Source: Populus alba (Eukaryota > Streptophyta > Magnoliopsida > Malpighiales > Salicaceae). Taken from it: 64,000 nucleotides of DNA. The notes under the pieces were generated by a model that was given only the letters and a program-made list of their open reading frames with translations, ran no database searches and was not told where the DNA came from. The stretch lies in assembly GCF_005239225.2 (NCBI RefSeq), contig NC_133284.1, positions 51,864,697 through 51,928,696 on the forward strand. Direction: 5' to 3'. The position numbers and the translations under genes were made by a program. Positions 38,376 through 50,812 of the stretch are shown here, piece by piece (positions within the stretch are counted from its first letter, which is position 1; each line of letters starts with the position of its first letter).

Positions 38376-40099
38376 AGGGAAGTTTTGGTGAAAGATGGAG
38401 GTGATGTTAAAAAGAAAGGGCAAAAAAAAAGAGAGAGAGGGAGAGAGTAGACAACTGGAAAAGATAAAATAAAAGCCAAGAAAGAATTCCTATGAGTTAG
38501 TGCTAGCTGCTGCAGCTGCTGCTTCTTCTTCAGATTTGATTTATTATTATTTTCTTTAAAAAAAACCCTTTTCTTGTTTTTAATTCAAGGAAAAAAAAAG
38601 CCAGCAGTAAAGAAGAGAAAAAAAAAGAATATCAGAAGAAGAGCATAATAATCATCATCATCATCAGCTGCACTATACACTGGTACAAAGCATGACAGTG
38701 TGTAAAAGAGAAATGGAAGGATGGGGCTGGAGAGAGAGAGAGAGAGAGAGATGAATGAATGGAGATGGCAAATTATGAGGATGTTGATGATTAAGAGAGA
38801 GAGAGAGAGTTTGTGTGTTGTGTTGTCAGCAGTTCTCTCTCTCTCTCACTTTGCAGCTAATAATTGTTTATGACCCTTTTTTTATTACCAACATTTTCTT
38901 GATCATTATTTTTATTTACTTAAGATAAATAATTTTTTTATCCACGGTATAGTATATGATCATATTCAATTGGAGATGGATCAAGATAAATGCATTTCTG
39001 TAGGTAAAAATCTTTTTTTTTTTTTGGGGGTGGGGGGCTTGGATGGAAGTATTTTTTGGGCTAAGACGGGAAAAATAATGAATATATATTGTGGTGATAA
39101 TGATTTGAATTTTCCCTTTTAAATATATTTTGGAAAAATATCAAAAAATAAAAATAAAATGCCCATGCTATTATAATGATAACGTCTTCCTCATTTTATA
39201 AATATATATAAAATAATAATGTAAGCTTTAATAGGCTTATGAAGATTGACATAAATTATTATAATTAATTAGTTAAGAACAATGGAAATATGTCATTAAT
39301 TATAGAGTATAAAAATTAATTTATTTTTCAAACATAATAGCATCTTAATATTGATTAAACTATAGTTTATATATATATATAAATATATATTTGAAGGTCC
39401 AGCATATATTAAGTTATATAACAAAGATTAATTCCCTGTCCTGTTTCCTTAAAGCAAAGCACAGAGAGTTTAAATTGAACAAATTACTAATTGAAAAAAT
39501 AAAATTATTTTTTCTAAGATCATAACTAATTTGATGTAGCTACAGAAAGATATATAACAGCAATAGCATTTAAAAAAAAAAAAAAAAAAAAAACAAAGGA
39601 TGGATCAGTCACCCCACAAGTACAAACCCATCACCTCATCTCTGAGATTAAAATTCTCTGCAAACCATCTCCATTTTCATCTCCAATAATATTTAATATC
39701 TACCTATAAATTCCACCAGCATTGACATGGCCACGTCCAATTGGGTCCATTGCTTTAACTTTATTAAAATTGGCAACACAATATTCTTTTTTCTTTGATT
39801 TCTTAAAGAATTTCAATTCAAAAAACTTAATATTATTTTATTTTCCTTTTTTATGTGTTTTCCTTGTAAGATTTGAGCTGGACAAAGATAGAAATACAAG
39901 AATAATAATAATATGTACGCTCCAACTTAACCATAGTTCAAAATTAACCCAACCCAAACCAACTAAATCAGGCTAAAATGACTGTTCATTAATTTAATTT
40001 ATACCATATACGCATCATTTATGGACACACCTTCAATAGCCGTTTGTTCTTGGTATGTAATAACTACAATACGAAAAAAATTGTTAGTGTATAAATGAT

Positions 40100-41330
40100 G
40101 TATATAGATCATATCGGTGATGATCGTAATGAGATGGATTATGGATTCCGATCTAAATATATCATATATTTTTTTATCTAATTAGTAATTGTTTAAAAAT
40201 AAATAAATGTATAATAAATCACTTGAAAAAAAAACAGATATATAAACTTTTGTTATGTTTACAATTATATTTCGTATCAGTATTTAAATACAATGTAAAT
40301 GATCGTGTGATTTGGTATGAATGTATTACATTTGATATATGCTGGACATTGTTTTCACTTTCACCATTGTAATTGTTTTTCATTTAAAAAAAAAGTTATT
40401 ATTTTTTTGAAATAATATGATTTGTTGTGTGTCTATTCATATCTAATTTGATATTTTATTGTGTGTAATAATAATAATAATAATAATAATTGATTCTGTA
40501 TTTGAATGTATTACATATATCACATATAGTCAGTATTACAAATCACTCAAGATTCTTCTTTAATTTCATGAGTGTGTTTTCAATAATAATAATAATAATA
40601 ATCACAAATTGTTTTATTCACTAAGATAATTATTGTTTTTTTTTTTTAATATGATATGATTGTATGCATGTTGATTCAATATTTGAATGTATTGCAAATG
40701 TCTCATCTAATTAGTAATTATTTGAAAATAAATAAATTTATAACAAATCATTCAAGAATTTTTTTTTATAAACATTAGTAACCGGGCTAGCTTGCGCGTA
40801 TTTTGATTAATCCCACGGACTTTGAAATTAACAACCATGTAAATTTCCATGACTATCATAGTAGCAACCTCTCATGGCCATTATATTTGAAAATAAATAA
40901 ATCTATAACAAATAATTCAAGATTATTTCTTACACATATGCGTCGTTGAGTTTTATTTTATAAATCATACATTGCTGTTATATTCGTAATTATTTTTTAT
41001 ATTAATGAAACAATTTTTTTTTTTTTTTAAGACAACATGAATGGTAGTGTTTCTAAGCCTATATGATTTGATGTTTGAATGTATTGCAGGTCTTATATAT
41101 CTAGTCGGTAATTATTAATTTGAAAGTATATTCTTGCATAAATAATCATACAAGATTCTTTTTTACACGTACGCATTGGTTAAAAAAAAACACACACACA
41201 CACACTGTTGTTATATTCACCATGTAATAAAAAAAAGTTATTGTCTTTAATATAATACAATATTGTTATACTCACCATCGTAATTATTTCCCATGTAATA
41301 AAAAAGAGTTATTGTCTTTGATATAATATT
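40100..41330. repeat. Degenerate tandem array, interrupted by an LTR relic
   Basis: A unit containing GATTTGATGTTTGAATGTAT, then TGCAAATGTCTCATCTAATT, then AGTAATTATTTGAAAATAAA and ACAAATCATTCAAGATTCTT recurs with changes near 40160, 40428-40560, 40666-40770, 40870-40935 and 41056-41170. A further piece of the same unit (TTTGGTGTTTGGATCCATTA) appears at about 42890-42955, beyond the LTR relic. TAA trinucleotide runs sit at about 40468-40491 and 40580-40603. Confidence 0.6.
40784..40870 (-). mobile_element. Truncated SINE fragment
   Basis: Read on the minus strand it resembles the 3' body of the SINE at 55040-55231: both share a GGTTGTTAATTT / GGTCGTTAACTT block, a GTGGGATTA block and the terminal CAAGCTAGCCCGG / CAAGCTGATCCGG motif. 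The tRNA-like head is absent or decayed. Confidence 0.5.
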
Positions 41331-41439
41331 ATATGTTAATAAAACAATTACTAATATTATTTAATATAATACAAACCAGAAGTTATTTGAAAGCAAATGC
41401 GTATACAAGTTAATTAAACAACCTCATTAATTTATACTA

Positions 41440-42865
41440 GTCATAGGCATACAATATTGAAGAGGAAAATAATCCTAATCAATAATTATTGTGTGTGTTT
41501 TTAGGGATTCCTAAACTAAAAAGAAATAAAATAAAATTATCAATCACAATATTTTATTTTCTAAAATAAATAGGAAAATTATAAGAACATCTTAAAGGAA
41601 GATATTTCTCTAAACTAAATAGAAAATAATAATAACTAAATAAACTATTTTTTTTTTTCTAAAAATCCTTATACATCAGTATCTTTATGTTAGAAAAAAC
41701 TTATCCTCAAGTTCAAATTGCTCTTTCCTTGATCTCGTGAATGTGCAATAAAATTTTTTCATTCTCTTTACATAATAAACCTTTCCAATAAACACATCAT
41801 ATATGTCAACATGTTGAGTCTCCCTAACAATAAAATCAATCTTAGAATTAGGAGAAAATTTGAAAATCTGATTCACAACTTTTATCTATAATGCAAGAAT
41901 ATCAACTTTGATCTCGTCAATTAAAAAATTCTCCTCAAAAAAATGTGAGGCACATCTTTTACAACGTGCTGCAACAAAAGTCACATATGGAACAATATCT
42001 ATTTTGTTTGTCTTCTCATAAACATCACAAACCAAGAATTTTACATCTAAATCTTCTCATTCAGCATCATCTTTATCATCCTCATTGAATTTTAATGGTT
42101 GATTCCAATCTTTAAAAGAATTAGAATCATCAAAACTTTCAGTTATAACATCATATCTATCATGATCAAGAAGTTTCTTCTTGTGCTTATGCCTTTGAAA
42201 CGGGTTCTCAAAACTATCTATGGACTTGTGATCACTCATCTCACAATCTTCTACTCCTCACCTTTATCAATTGACATGTTAACTTTGCTATCTATCTTAG
42301 TATATATTCTATCATTAGTTCTTAAGCATCTATTTTTAATTCTATAATTCATATCTACATTTATTTTATCATCAATTCTTGAACGTTTCTTTTTCGATGA
42401 GGAACCTCCTCATATTTTATACTTCAGCATGCTGTTTTATTATCTCTTTCAACTATGATTATTTCAACACATAACAAGCAAATAACCATTAGGTTCATTA
42501 GACTCTAATATCAACTAATACAGATAAAAACACAAATAAGAAGGCAACAAGCTAGAAAGACATAATTGAAATTGAATAAGGTTATCACACAGAATCCTAA
42601 TTCATAAAAATTTAACCCTAATTATACTAGTCCTAGGTGTACCTTGCAGAGAAAAAAGTCCCAATCAATAATTATTGAGTTATTTTAGGGATTCATAAAC
42701 TAAAAAGGAAAAATAAAATAAAATTACCAATCTTATATATCTGATTTCCTAAACTAAATAAGAAAAAAAATATAAAAACATCATAAAGTAAAATATTTTT
42801 CTAAACTAAATAGAAAATAATAATAACTAAGAAAAATAACTTTTCCTAAAAACTACCTACATCAA
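41440..42865 (-). mobile_element. Degenerate LTR-retrotransposon relic with two related terminal repeats
   Basis: A segment of roughly 250 bases at 41440-41690 is repeated directly at 42625-42865. Both copies contain CAATCAATAATTATTG, AGGGATTC, CTAAACTAAATAGAAAATAA and a terminal TACATCA. On the minus strand each repeat starts TGATGTA. Just inside the right repeat the minus strand reads TTGATATTAGAGTC (about 42505-42518), a decayed match to the initiator-methionine primer-binding site TGGTATCAGAGC. The ~900-base interior has only short minus-strand ORFs (42239-42057 and 41876-41685) separated by stops. They read as charged gag/pol-like debris (for example KFVVCDVYEK-type text), and the last ends with FELEDKFF just before the repeat. 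No reverse transcriptase or integrase is visible, so it is a deletion derivative. Confidence 0.6.
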
Positions 42866-44606
42866 TTAGGCCCATGCCTATGCATATTTAATTTGGTGTT
42901 TGGATCCATTACACATGTCCAATCTATTCAATTCTTATTTAGTAGTAAACTAAGTAAGTGGTTTGTGTTTCGCTGTGGATTAAACTATTTTTTTGACATA
43001 AAAAAAATGCTTGGTGCTGCAAATGTGTTTTAAAGAAGAAAAATAAATTTACGACTTGAGTCATAGACCCTCCTCGTTCCAATAAGATGACTTCATTTAA
43101 TTATATGATGGAAAAAGGTAACAACACTAAATGGAAAAAATTTTAAAAGAGAAAAGGTGATAACAATAACCAAAAGAAAATGAATGTTTGTTAAAAAAAA
43201 AAATTACAAAGTTGAATTCCAAAATAACCCAATGTTAAATAATAAAATTAAAATAAATGACAAAATAAAGCTCCTCAAGTCAACCTAAGCTCAAAAGGAA
43301 AACTTGCAACCTAAGAAGCTTAAAAAAATAAAACACTTGCAAACTCGGGTAAGGTTACCAAAACATGCAAGCTAGATCATGCAAATAGAATAACTTAGAA
43401 GTAAAAATGGAAAAATGATAAAACTTAATTTTAAAAAGAACCAGATTTTATAGGATGAAACCAAAAAAAAATATAAAAAAGTGAACAGTAAAAAAGTTTT
43501 TGAAAGATTATTTCTTGATTAATGAAAATAATGTCTTGTTGAATAAGCGATATGAAATATTATTTATTGCTTAATGAAAATAATACCCAGTTAAATGGAC
43601 GAGTCAAAAATTAATACCTAGCCAAGGGAAATAATGCACTGACTAATAGACGAGTTGAGAAGATTATTTCCTGGTTAATGAAAATAAAACTTTAGTTAAG
43701 GATTGACAAAGACATTAACATATTAATCATAAGTTATTTCATTAAATGATGCAGTGAATGAGTTATTGAGCATGAATTAAATAGTTTTTATTTTGTTTGT
43801 TTACCGTAAATTGTAAATTTTAATCTATACACTCACACACCTCTTTTCTCATTTTCTTTTATATATTTATTATTCTACATTCTTTTTTAAAGAAACGATG
43901 GTTTTGTGGTTATCTTCCATTTTTTTTATTAGTTTATATTGGTGTTATGACTTAAACCACGAGTTTTACAGGTTTTTTTTTAATAGATTTTTTTTTTAAA
44001 AAAAAAAGTTGTTTTAATTATATTTAATTTTTGAAGATTTTTTTATACATATGAGTTTTATTATATAAAAAAAATATTTATTTTTAAATAATATTTTTAA
44101 TATGTTCGACCTTGCATAATAATTTTTTTCTTTTTATTTCATTCAATTAGTTTCATAAGAGTTTATAATTTTATTAACTTTAAGAAAAAAATTTAGTAGA
44201 CATAAACAATTAAATGTCTCATTTTAAAGGATCAAATATCTTGGTCTATATCCATAGAAGAATAATAAAAGAAAGAGAGAGAAGTGAGTAATTAAGAAAG
44301 AACTAAAATTGAATTATTTTTATTTTGGTATTGAAATCATGAGAGGAAAGTTAAAGAAAGAAAGGAAAGGAAAGTTTCTGTCTGGTCCCATCGGACCCAT
44401 CCTAATAAGTTCCATGTGATTGGGTCTGTAGGTTAATGGCTGTGGGCATTTGCTCCTCTGTAGCACTCATCATCACCACATTTTTAACTACAATTTCAAG
44501 AACATGACACACACACACACAATTCTTGACAGCACATTTCTCTCGTACATTTTTATTTATTTTTATTTTCTTTCTTTCTTTCTTTCCTTTTCCCCATCTT
44601 TTTTAC

Positions 44607-44642
<36 letters not shown>

Positions 44643-46517
44643 TTTTCGAAGCTGTTTCATCGAGCCTCTAATCATACCCACATGACATTAGGGCAGATTA
44701 AATTAGGGTTTAAAAGAGAATATATAACATGGTGAGCATTACATGATGAGGAGGAGGGAGCTTACTGCCTCCATGATTTCAAGATTTGTGGACTCCACTT
44801 GGAAACCATATATTATAATTCATAATTATATATAAGCTATCTTATGTCCTTTTTACTACATAATTTATTTTTGCGTGTGCTAGCTTAGCTCGATACACCA
44901 ATGGTTTTGCATATTTAGAGTTTTTTTTATAAATATATTATTAAACAATAGGTTCTACATTCGGGAATATATATTTCGAATCTAATCTTTAATTATTCTC
45001 ATTAATTCATTAATATAATTAAATTTAACTTGTCCGGTTAATTATCAAGATTCAATGCTCATTTTAATGAATTGAATGAACTCAAGTTGAGTTAAACTCG
45101 GATCATTTCAACTATTCCATGTATAATTAATATTTCTCATCTTAAATCCGATCTTACAACCAAAATTTAATGTACGGATACATAAAAAACAAAAATATAA
45201 ACGTCTATAAGGATAAAAATAAATATATTTGTAACAGTAAATTTTTAAATTTTTTAAAACAGAAAATTTAAGAGAATATATTCTTTTTTACTCCACCATC
45301 TTTATATTTTCTGTCTTGAAACACTATATTGTATATATAAAATAAAGGTGATTAATTAATTTAGCATTCAATAAGATTAATAAAGGGAACATTAATTACT
45401 CTAAGAGGGAACCAAAATCTATCATAATTAATCTAATTTCACCTAAAAAATCTTCAACGGATCAAGAAAATGAGAAATAAAAATTTGATGAAATAAGAGT
45501 GGAGGGGCGGGAAAAAAAAAAAAGGAAAGAAGGAAAAGACAGGAACAGATTGGAACAGCTGTGAAAAGGGGCCCATTTTGTGAGGTGTAAGAACGTGCGT
45601 GGCGTTTCCTGGATCTGTGAAACCGTCTTAGCAGCCCACCAACGGCATCCTCTCTCTCCGTTAAGTCTCTGGCCATATGGGTGCGCAGTGCGCACATGCT
45701 CCTTGCTTCCCCTTTCTTTTTTCATCCACTTCATATTACCTGTAAAACCCTCCCTTGTCTCGAATTTCTTGCCGGTACACCCACTTGTCAAACTATTTAA
45801 AATATATGTAAGAATATGATTGGAAATTAGCTGAATTGAGTGTTTTTTTCAATTTTTTTTGAATAATTTAGTTTTTTTTTTTTTAAATCATGTTGGTTTT
45901 AGTTTTGGATTTTAAAATGATAATAAAAAATGAACCAAACATTTACCTAGATGATAACAAACCAAAAAACCTTATTATAAACTAAAGACCTATAATTCAG
46001 ATTTGTTTTTCAAAAATAGCTCAATTGAAAGACCCATTAATTAAATTAGACTTAATTAACTTTTAAAAATAAAAAACTGAACCAATAATAAGCTAAAAGC
46101 TTATGAAGAGCATTGTATGGAGTTGGATGAGCAAATACAGTGCAACCACCAAGAACGGTAAGGATTTATGGTGGAAAATAAAGAACGATGGTCAGAGCAA
46201 AGCAGGAAGATCGACAAGATGAATCTACAAGCTTTTGCATTAATGAATTTTGCCTGAATCATATTGGGTTAAACGATAATATTAAACAAATGCTAAAGAT
46301 CTTAAGGTTAGATAATATTGAGTAATTTTTCAGTCAAAACTTTTAATCATTAATTCCAAGAATGAATCTTTGAAACATCCTTTGAATAACTTGCATGAGC
46401 AAAGAAAAAAGACATGGGCAGTGTTCTAAGTTTTACAATGAATATATGAAGAAATGGAGAATGATGAAAGGAGAATAACAAGATTGAAGAATTTGGGTTA
46501 TTATTTAATGATGAAAA

Positions 46518-46740
46518 GTTGTCTGTTTGGAAGTGTGGTTACGGTTGCTGCTTTTCACTAATAAATATATTAAAATAATATATTTTTTTATTTTTTTAAA
46601 ATTATTTTTAAAATCAACGTATCAAAATAATCTAAAACACTGAAAACATATTAATTTGAAGTAAATAAAAAATAAAAAATTTTAAATTTTTTTAAATATA
46701 TTTTTAAAAATGTAAAAATAAACATGATTTTTTTATTACA
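46518..46740 (+). repeat. Dispersed A+T-rich element, copy
   Basis: It begins CTGTTTGGAAGTGTGGTTAC and GGTTGCTGCTTTTCACTAAT, then carries ATATATTAAAATAATATATT and AAATCAACGTATCAAAATAA, and ends near 46740. It has a better preserved left end than most copies. Confidence 0.65.
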
Positions 46741-47374
46741 GGAGTTGTCAAAAGGAAAAGATATTATAATCCTAATTGACAATGAAATTACGAATGGTTT
46801 TACGATTAATAAGTGATTAAGGGATTGAAAGTTATTACTTGAAAGGCAGTCATAATAGCAAATAGAAATGTCAAATGTCATGTTGTGCGATGCATAAAGT
46901 CTTAGATTTACTTGGTTCGTGCAAGGCCACGAATTCAAGGGAGACATGAGGATTCTCAAACGGGGCAAATGTGATGTAGTCTTGAGATTGATTGATTAAG
47001 AATATATTCTCCGATACTTTTTAATTTCATGAAGATGAAGCTAGTCAAATATTTCAAATGACATATTCAACCATATAATACAAATAAAATCTTAAATTAT
47101 CGGAACTTACCACATAAATATTTTGCAAAACATATCACGACGACATATTCCACGCATTTGGAGTGAAAAATGCAAGCCCGACACAACACAGTCGACATAA
47201 CACAAAGGTCCTTTCGTTTTTCCAAGGAAAGAAAAAACCTACGGCAACTCAAAGACGACCCTATTTCATTATTTTAAGGATAGGGTTCATCCCTCACGCT
47301 AAAAAAAAAAAAAAAAAAAAAAGCCCGCCTAGTCCTCCCTCAAATTGAATTCGATCTATTTTTGCGTTTCAAAA

Positions 47375-47570
47375 ATATTTTTTAAAAAAATTTCAAAATT
47401 TTTTATTTTTTTATTAACTTTAAATTAATATATTTTTAGCGTTTTCAAATTATTTTGATGTACTGATGTTAAAAATAATTTTTAAAAAATAAAAAATATC
47501 ATCGGCATGCATTTTGACATGAAACTTCATTTGAAAAGCAACCACAACTACACTGTCAAATAAACTCGTT
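47375..47570 (-). repeat. Dispersed A+T-rich element, reverse copy
   Basis: On the minus strand it reads TTTGACAGTGTAGTTGTGGT, then TGCTTTTCAAATGAAGTTTC, ATGTCAAAATGCATGCCGAT, AACATCAGTACATCAAAATA and ATTTGAAAACGC, in the family order. It ends near TTTTTGAAACGC. Confidence 0.65.
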
Positions 47571-48445
47571 TGTCCTGCACGGCCGCGCCGCAAGACGCTG
47601 CCAACACCCACCTCCTCTTCTTTTCGGTGTCTCAGCAGCTTGTGTTCCAGGTTTTTAGCCAAGGTGTTCTCTTTCTGACAAGAATGTGTAACAAACGCTT
47701 CTCATACATGTAATCTAGCACTATTCCTTTCATCAAACACTCTGAATCCCTTGGAGTCAACTCAGGCGAGTCTTCTTTTCCAAGAAAGAAAACCCAACGA
47801 GCCTTGCTGGGCTCATACATTGATGGTCTTGCATGCCCGCAGCAGCAATGACTGTAGTAAAAAGATTGTCCTCAAAACATTAGTGAGATCTCAAGTCTTA
47901 ACCATTGGAGTTTGGACTCGCTTGGAAGTAAAATTCCATGGTTGATTAGACAGCAAAGTAAGAACATGCTTATGAAGTTGTGAACGGGTGGAAGAAATTC
48001 TAGGATGAAAACGAAAACAATAAGGATAAAATTTAGGTTACCAAGCCAAATCCCATCAAGTCAAAAAAGGGTCACCGTCACTTGAAGTGATCTATTAACG
48101 ACTCCTAAAGCATCGTTAATTGTCCACTTTATCAAGGCGACAGCTCCCACTAGAGCTAAAACGACTTGCACCCATCAGAATGAACAAGTTGCACTTCTGG
48201 CACTTAATGCTTTGCTGTGCCATCAAACTGTATCTGGCCCTTCAAAAGCCACTTTAAACCCCTGGCTTTAGTCACTAATGAAATGGGTGTACAGTGCATG
48301 CACTAGTTCACACTCAACTTGCAACTTCTATGCAGCTAACCTCCCAGTTCCTGAGAGGTTCTCGGCCACAAATCCCCCCTGATTTGCTAGTTATGCAATC
48401 TGGAAGTAACTAAACCATATTAGTTGATGGATAAAGATTAAAGCA

Positions 48446-48606
48446 CCCGAAAAGGAATCTATTGATTCTCTTCCAATCGGCTGGACCGTAGGTGCGATGA
48501 TTTACTTCACGGGCGAGGTCTCTGGTTCAAGTCCAGGATGGCCCAGCTGCGCCAAAGAAAATAAAAGAATAGAAGAAGCATCTCACTTCTTCATACATGC
48601 TCCATG
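48446..48606 (+). other. Nuclear insertion of plastid DNA (trnI-GAU 3' exon and flanks)
   Basis: The segment matches, from memory, the chloroplast 16S-23S rRNA spacer: the end of the trnI-GAU group II intron, its 3' exon, and the spacer toward trnA. The 35-base exon at 48511-48545 begins GGGCGAGGTCTCTGGTTCAA and ends GATGGCCCA, an intact T-arm plus acceptor half. The preceding GGTGCGATGATTTACTTCAC and the following GCTGCGCCA and GAATAGAAGAAGCATCTCAC also fit the spacer. Small differences (for example AAAGAAAATAAAAG after GCTGCGCCA) indicate decay after transfer. No 5' exon is present, so it cannot make a tRNA. Confidence 0.85.
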
Positions 48607-50812
48607 TAAAGCTATTAAAAAGCATTGCTGGTGTTGGACAGTTTTTCCTTCATGCTATGGTTTATACTTGCATTTGTAGTTTAAGACAGACAGGTGTATT
48701 GACATGGGATGGACTGCACGAGAAAAAAAAAAAAACATGCAATTAATTTACCCAATGAACCAAAATCATGAGAACTCTCAAGTAAAGATCCATATGGAAG
48801 AAAAGATGGAAGATCTTCTCCAGAAAAGAATGAATAAAACCGATAGGGCCTCCAGTAACACGGCTACACGGAGAATCTTGCGTTAGTTGTCTATTTCACT
48901 CAAGAAGAATGATTGGAAATGGTATAGGGATCAAGTCAAGAACCAGCTGTGTATACGGACAGTCCTATGCGGAGAGATTATTCAAAGTTAAACCACCTAG
49001 GAAATCTATAACGCAAGAGGACAACCACGTCAACACAATGAATGAGAAGAGAGAGAAAAAACTCCATTAAGATGCTAGTCTGAGCCTTAGATATCACTCC
49101 AGAAAAGGTTAGAAACAGGATAGGTTTCATGAAGAAAGAGCTGAAACATGACTTTGACTATTCTTTTTTGCGTAGACCAATTGAACTTTGTCATTTCCAT
49201 GCTTCCTAGGGTCTTGCTCAAACAATTTCTCACAAACTAAGAGATGCCCAAATATCTCATTCGTTTATGACAAAGATAGGTAAGAGCGACTCCTTAATGC
49301 AAAAGTCAAAACGTATGGCTTAAAGCATTTTTTAACTAGCAACTCATAGATTAAAAAACAAAGATTCAGACTAAAAGAATGAGATACAATCATCACAAAT
49401 TACAAAAAATTTGTTGACAAGATTACCAAAATGTTCTTTCATCTCACTCACAAAAACCCTGCATCCCTAACCTTCCAAGGTTTCCAAAGAGAAAACATGA
49501 CACAAAATTGGAGAGTGTGAGAGCTTTAGAATAAGGTCGTAATTGGACCAATAAGGCAACAAACATAATGAATTAATTGGATGATTTAGCTCTTGTTAGC
49601 ATAACAACAACTGACCGGAGGCAATGAACTCCAAGTCATTGTAGGTCCACCATAGGAGAGAAAAACTGCACAAGGCAATGTGAGAAAATATAAACACGTC
49701 TCAATTAAACAGCATTGAATTGCTGACATGGTTCCCCAAAGACTTATCTAACACTACCACATAACTTTTGACACATTATTCTTTTTTCTAATGTGTCCTT
49801 AAGGTACACAAATTGGAGACAATATGCAAGTTGGGTTGTGTATGATGCACTCATATGAATCCATATGATGATGTGCTCATAAGTTGCACGAGATTAAGGT
49901 AAGACTCATGGGGTTAAGGGGGGTTTGTGTAGATCAGCAAACCCTTCAAATTTACTAGTTCCAAATAATGGGTATTATCCATACAATTAGACCATAATAA
50001 GTATGATACAAGCTGAATAATACAGAAAAAATCTGCACTAATGAGCACTGAAAGTACGCAAATTGAATACAAGATTGTAAGGTGATGTGCTCAATGAGTT
50101 GCATGGGGTTAAGGTAAAACCCATCGTGTTGTATCCAACATATCAGCAGAAAAGCAGAACAATGTGGTAAGATAGTCAACTGGGTTCTCATTAGAACAGA
50201 ATGTCAAACAGATGCTAGAAAATCCTATCAAGGGCTTTCCTTGTAAAGTAAAAAGGACATATCAAACCAACAACAAATAATTGGGATGATATTTAACTGA
50301 ACATCTACTGCAATGAGTGGGTGGCACAATCAAGGATCTAATTGCTCAAACAATAATGTTCGACAGAGAGTTGAAGGTACAAGAAAAAAATAAAATTACT
50401 AGAGTTCACAGCAAAACACAGACAATTAAAAATAGGAGAAATGAATCTTGGAATTTTCATTTGTAAACTATCAAAAATTGTCTCTCACATCATTAGCAAT
50501 GTCTACAAGTTAGATATAGACTTCAAATTATTTACCTTCCGAAGAAAAAGGAAGGCACAGAATGTAGTCCTAGAAGTGAAGGTCTGTGATCTCATCTTAA
50601 ACTCGACTGCATAAAAAAGAAACTCTCATATCTGCAATTTGCTAGCATGGTTTTCAAAATGCCAGATGCCATTCGGTAAACCACTGTTGCAAGAAGGAAG
50701 CCAAACAATGATGCTGTACAATATACAGCACAGGCTGGGAAAGGGCCTTCTTCAAGCATAAAGTAACCTCCCCAACAATGATATCGAGTGGACGAAGTGC
50801 TACCATTCATAT

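Larger units (their letters stand above)
38374..50812. other. Long gene-free region between GTL1 and the DUF604 gene
   Basis: It holds CT/GA tracts, a poly(A) run at about 39570-39591, a degenerate tandem array (40100-41330) interrupted by an LTR-element relic (41440-42865), and a diverged ~65 bp repeat with TTAATGAAAATAATG units near 43500-43720. An AT microsatellite lies at 44611-44637, dispersed A+T-rich copies at 46518-46740 and 47375-47570, and a plastid DNA insertion at 48446-48606. The minus-strand ORF 47820-47632 (62 codons, with KARWVFFLGKEDSPELTPRD) looks protein-like but I do not recognise it, and it has no visible gene context. Confidence 0.6.

Noticed and set aside
40100..41330. 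CRISPR-like array
   Set aside because: The repeats are long, diverged and unevenly spaced in a plant nuclear context, with no unique spacers.
41685..42239. Two minus-strand ORFs as independent small genes
   Set aside because: They lie between related terminal repeats, are separated by stops, and read as degraded retroelement debris.
48511..48545. A functional tRNA gene
   Set aside because: Only the 3' half of tRNA-Ile is present. The 5' exon, D-arm and anticodon are missing, so it is a plastid DNA fragment.
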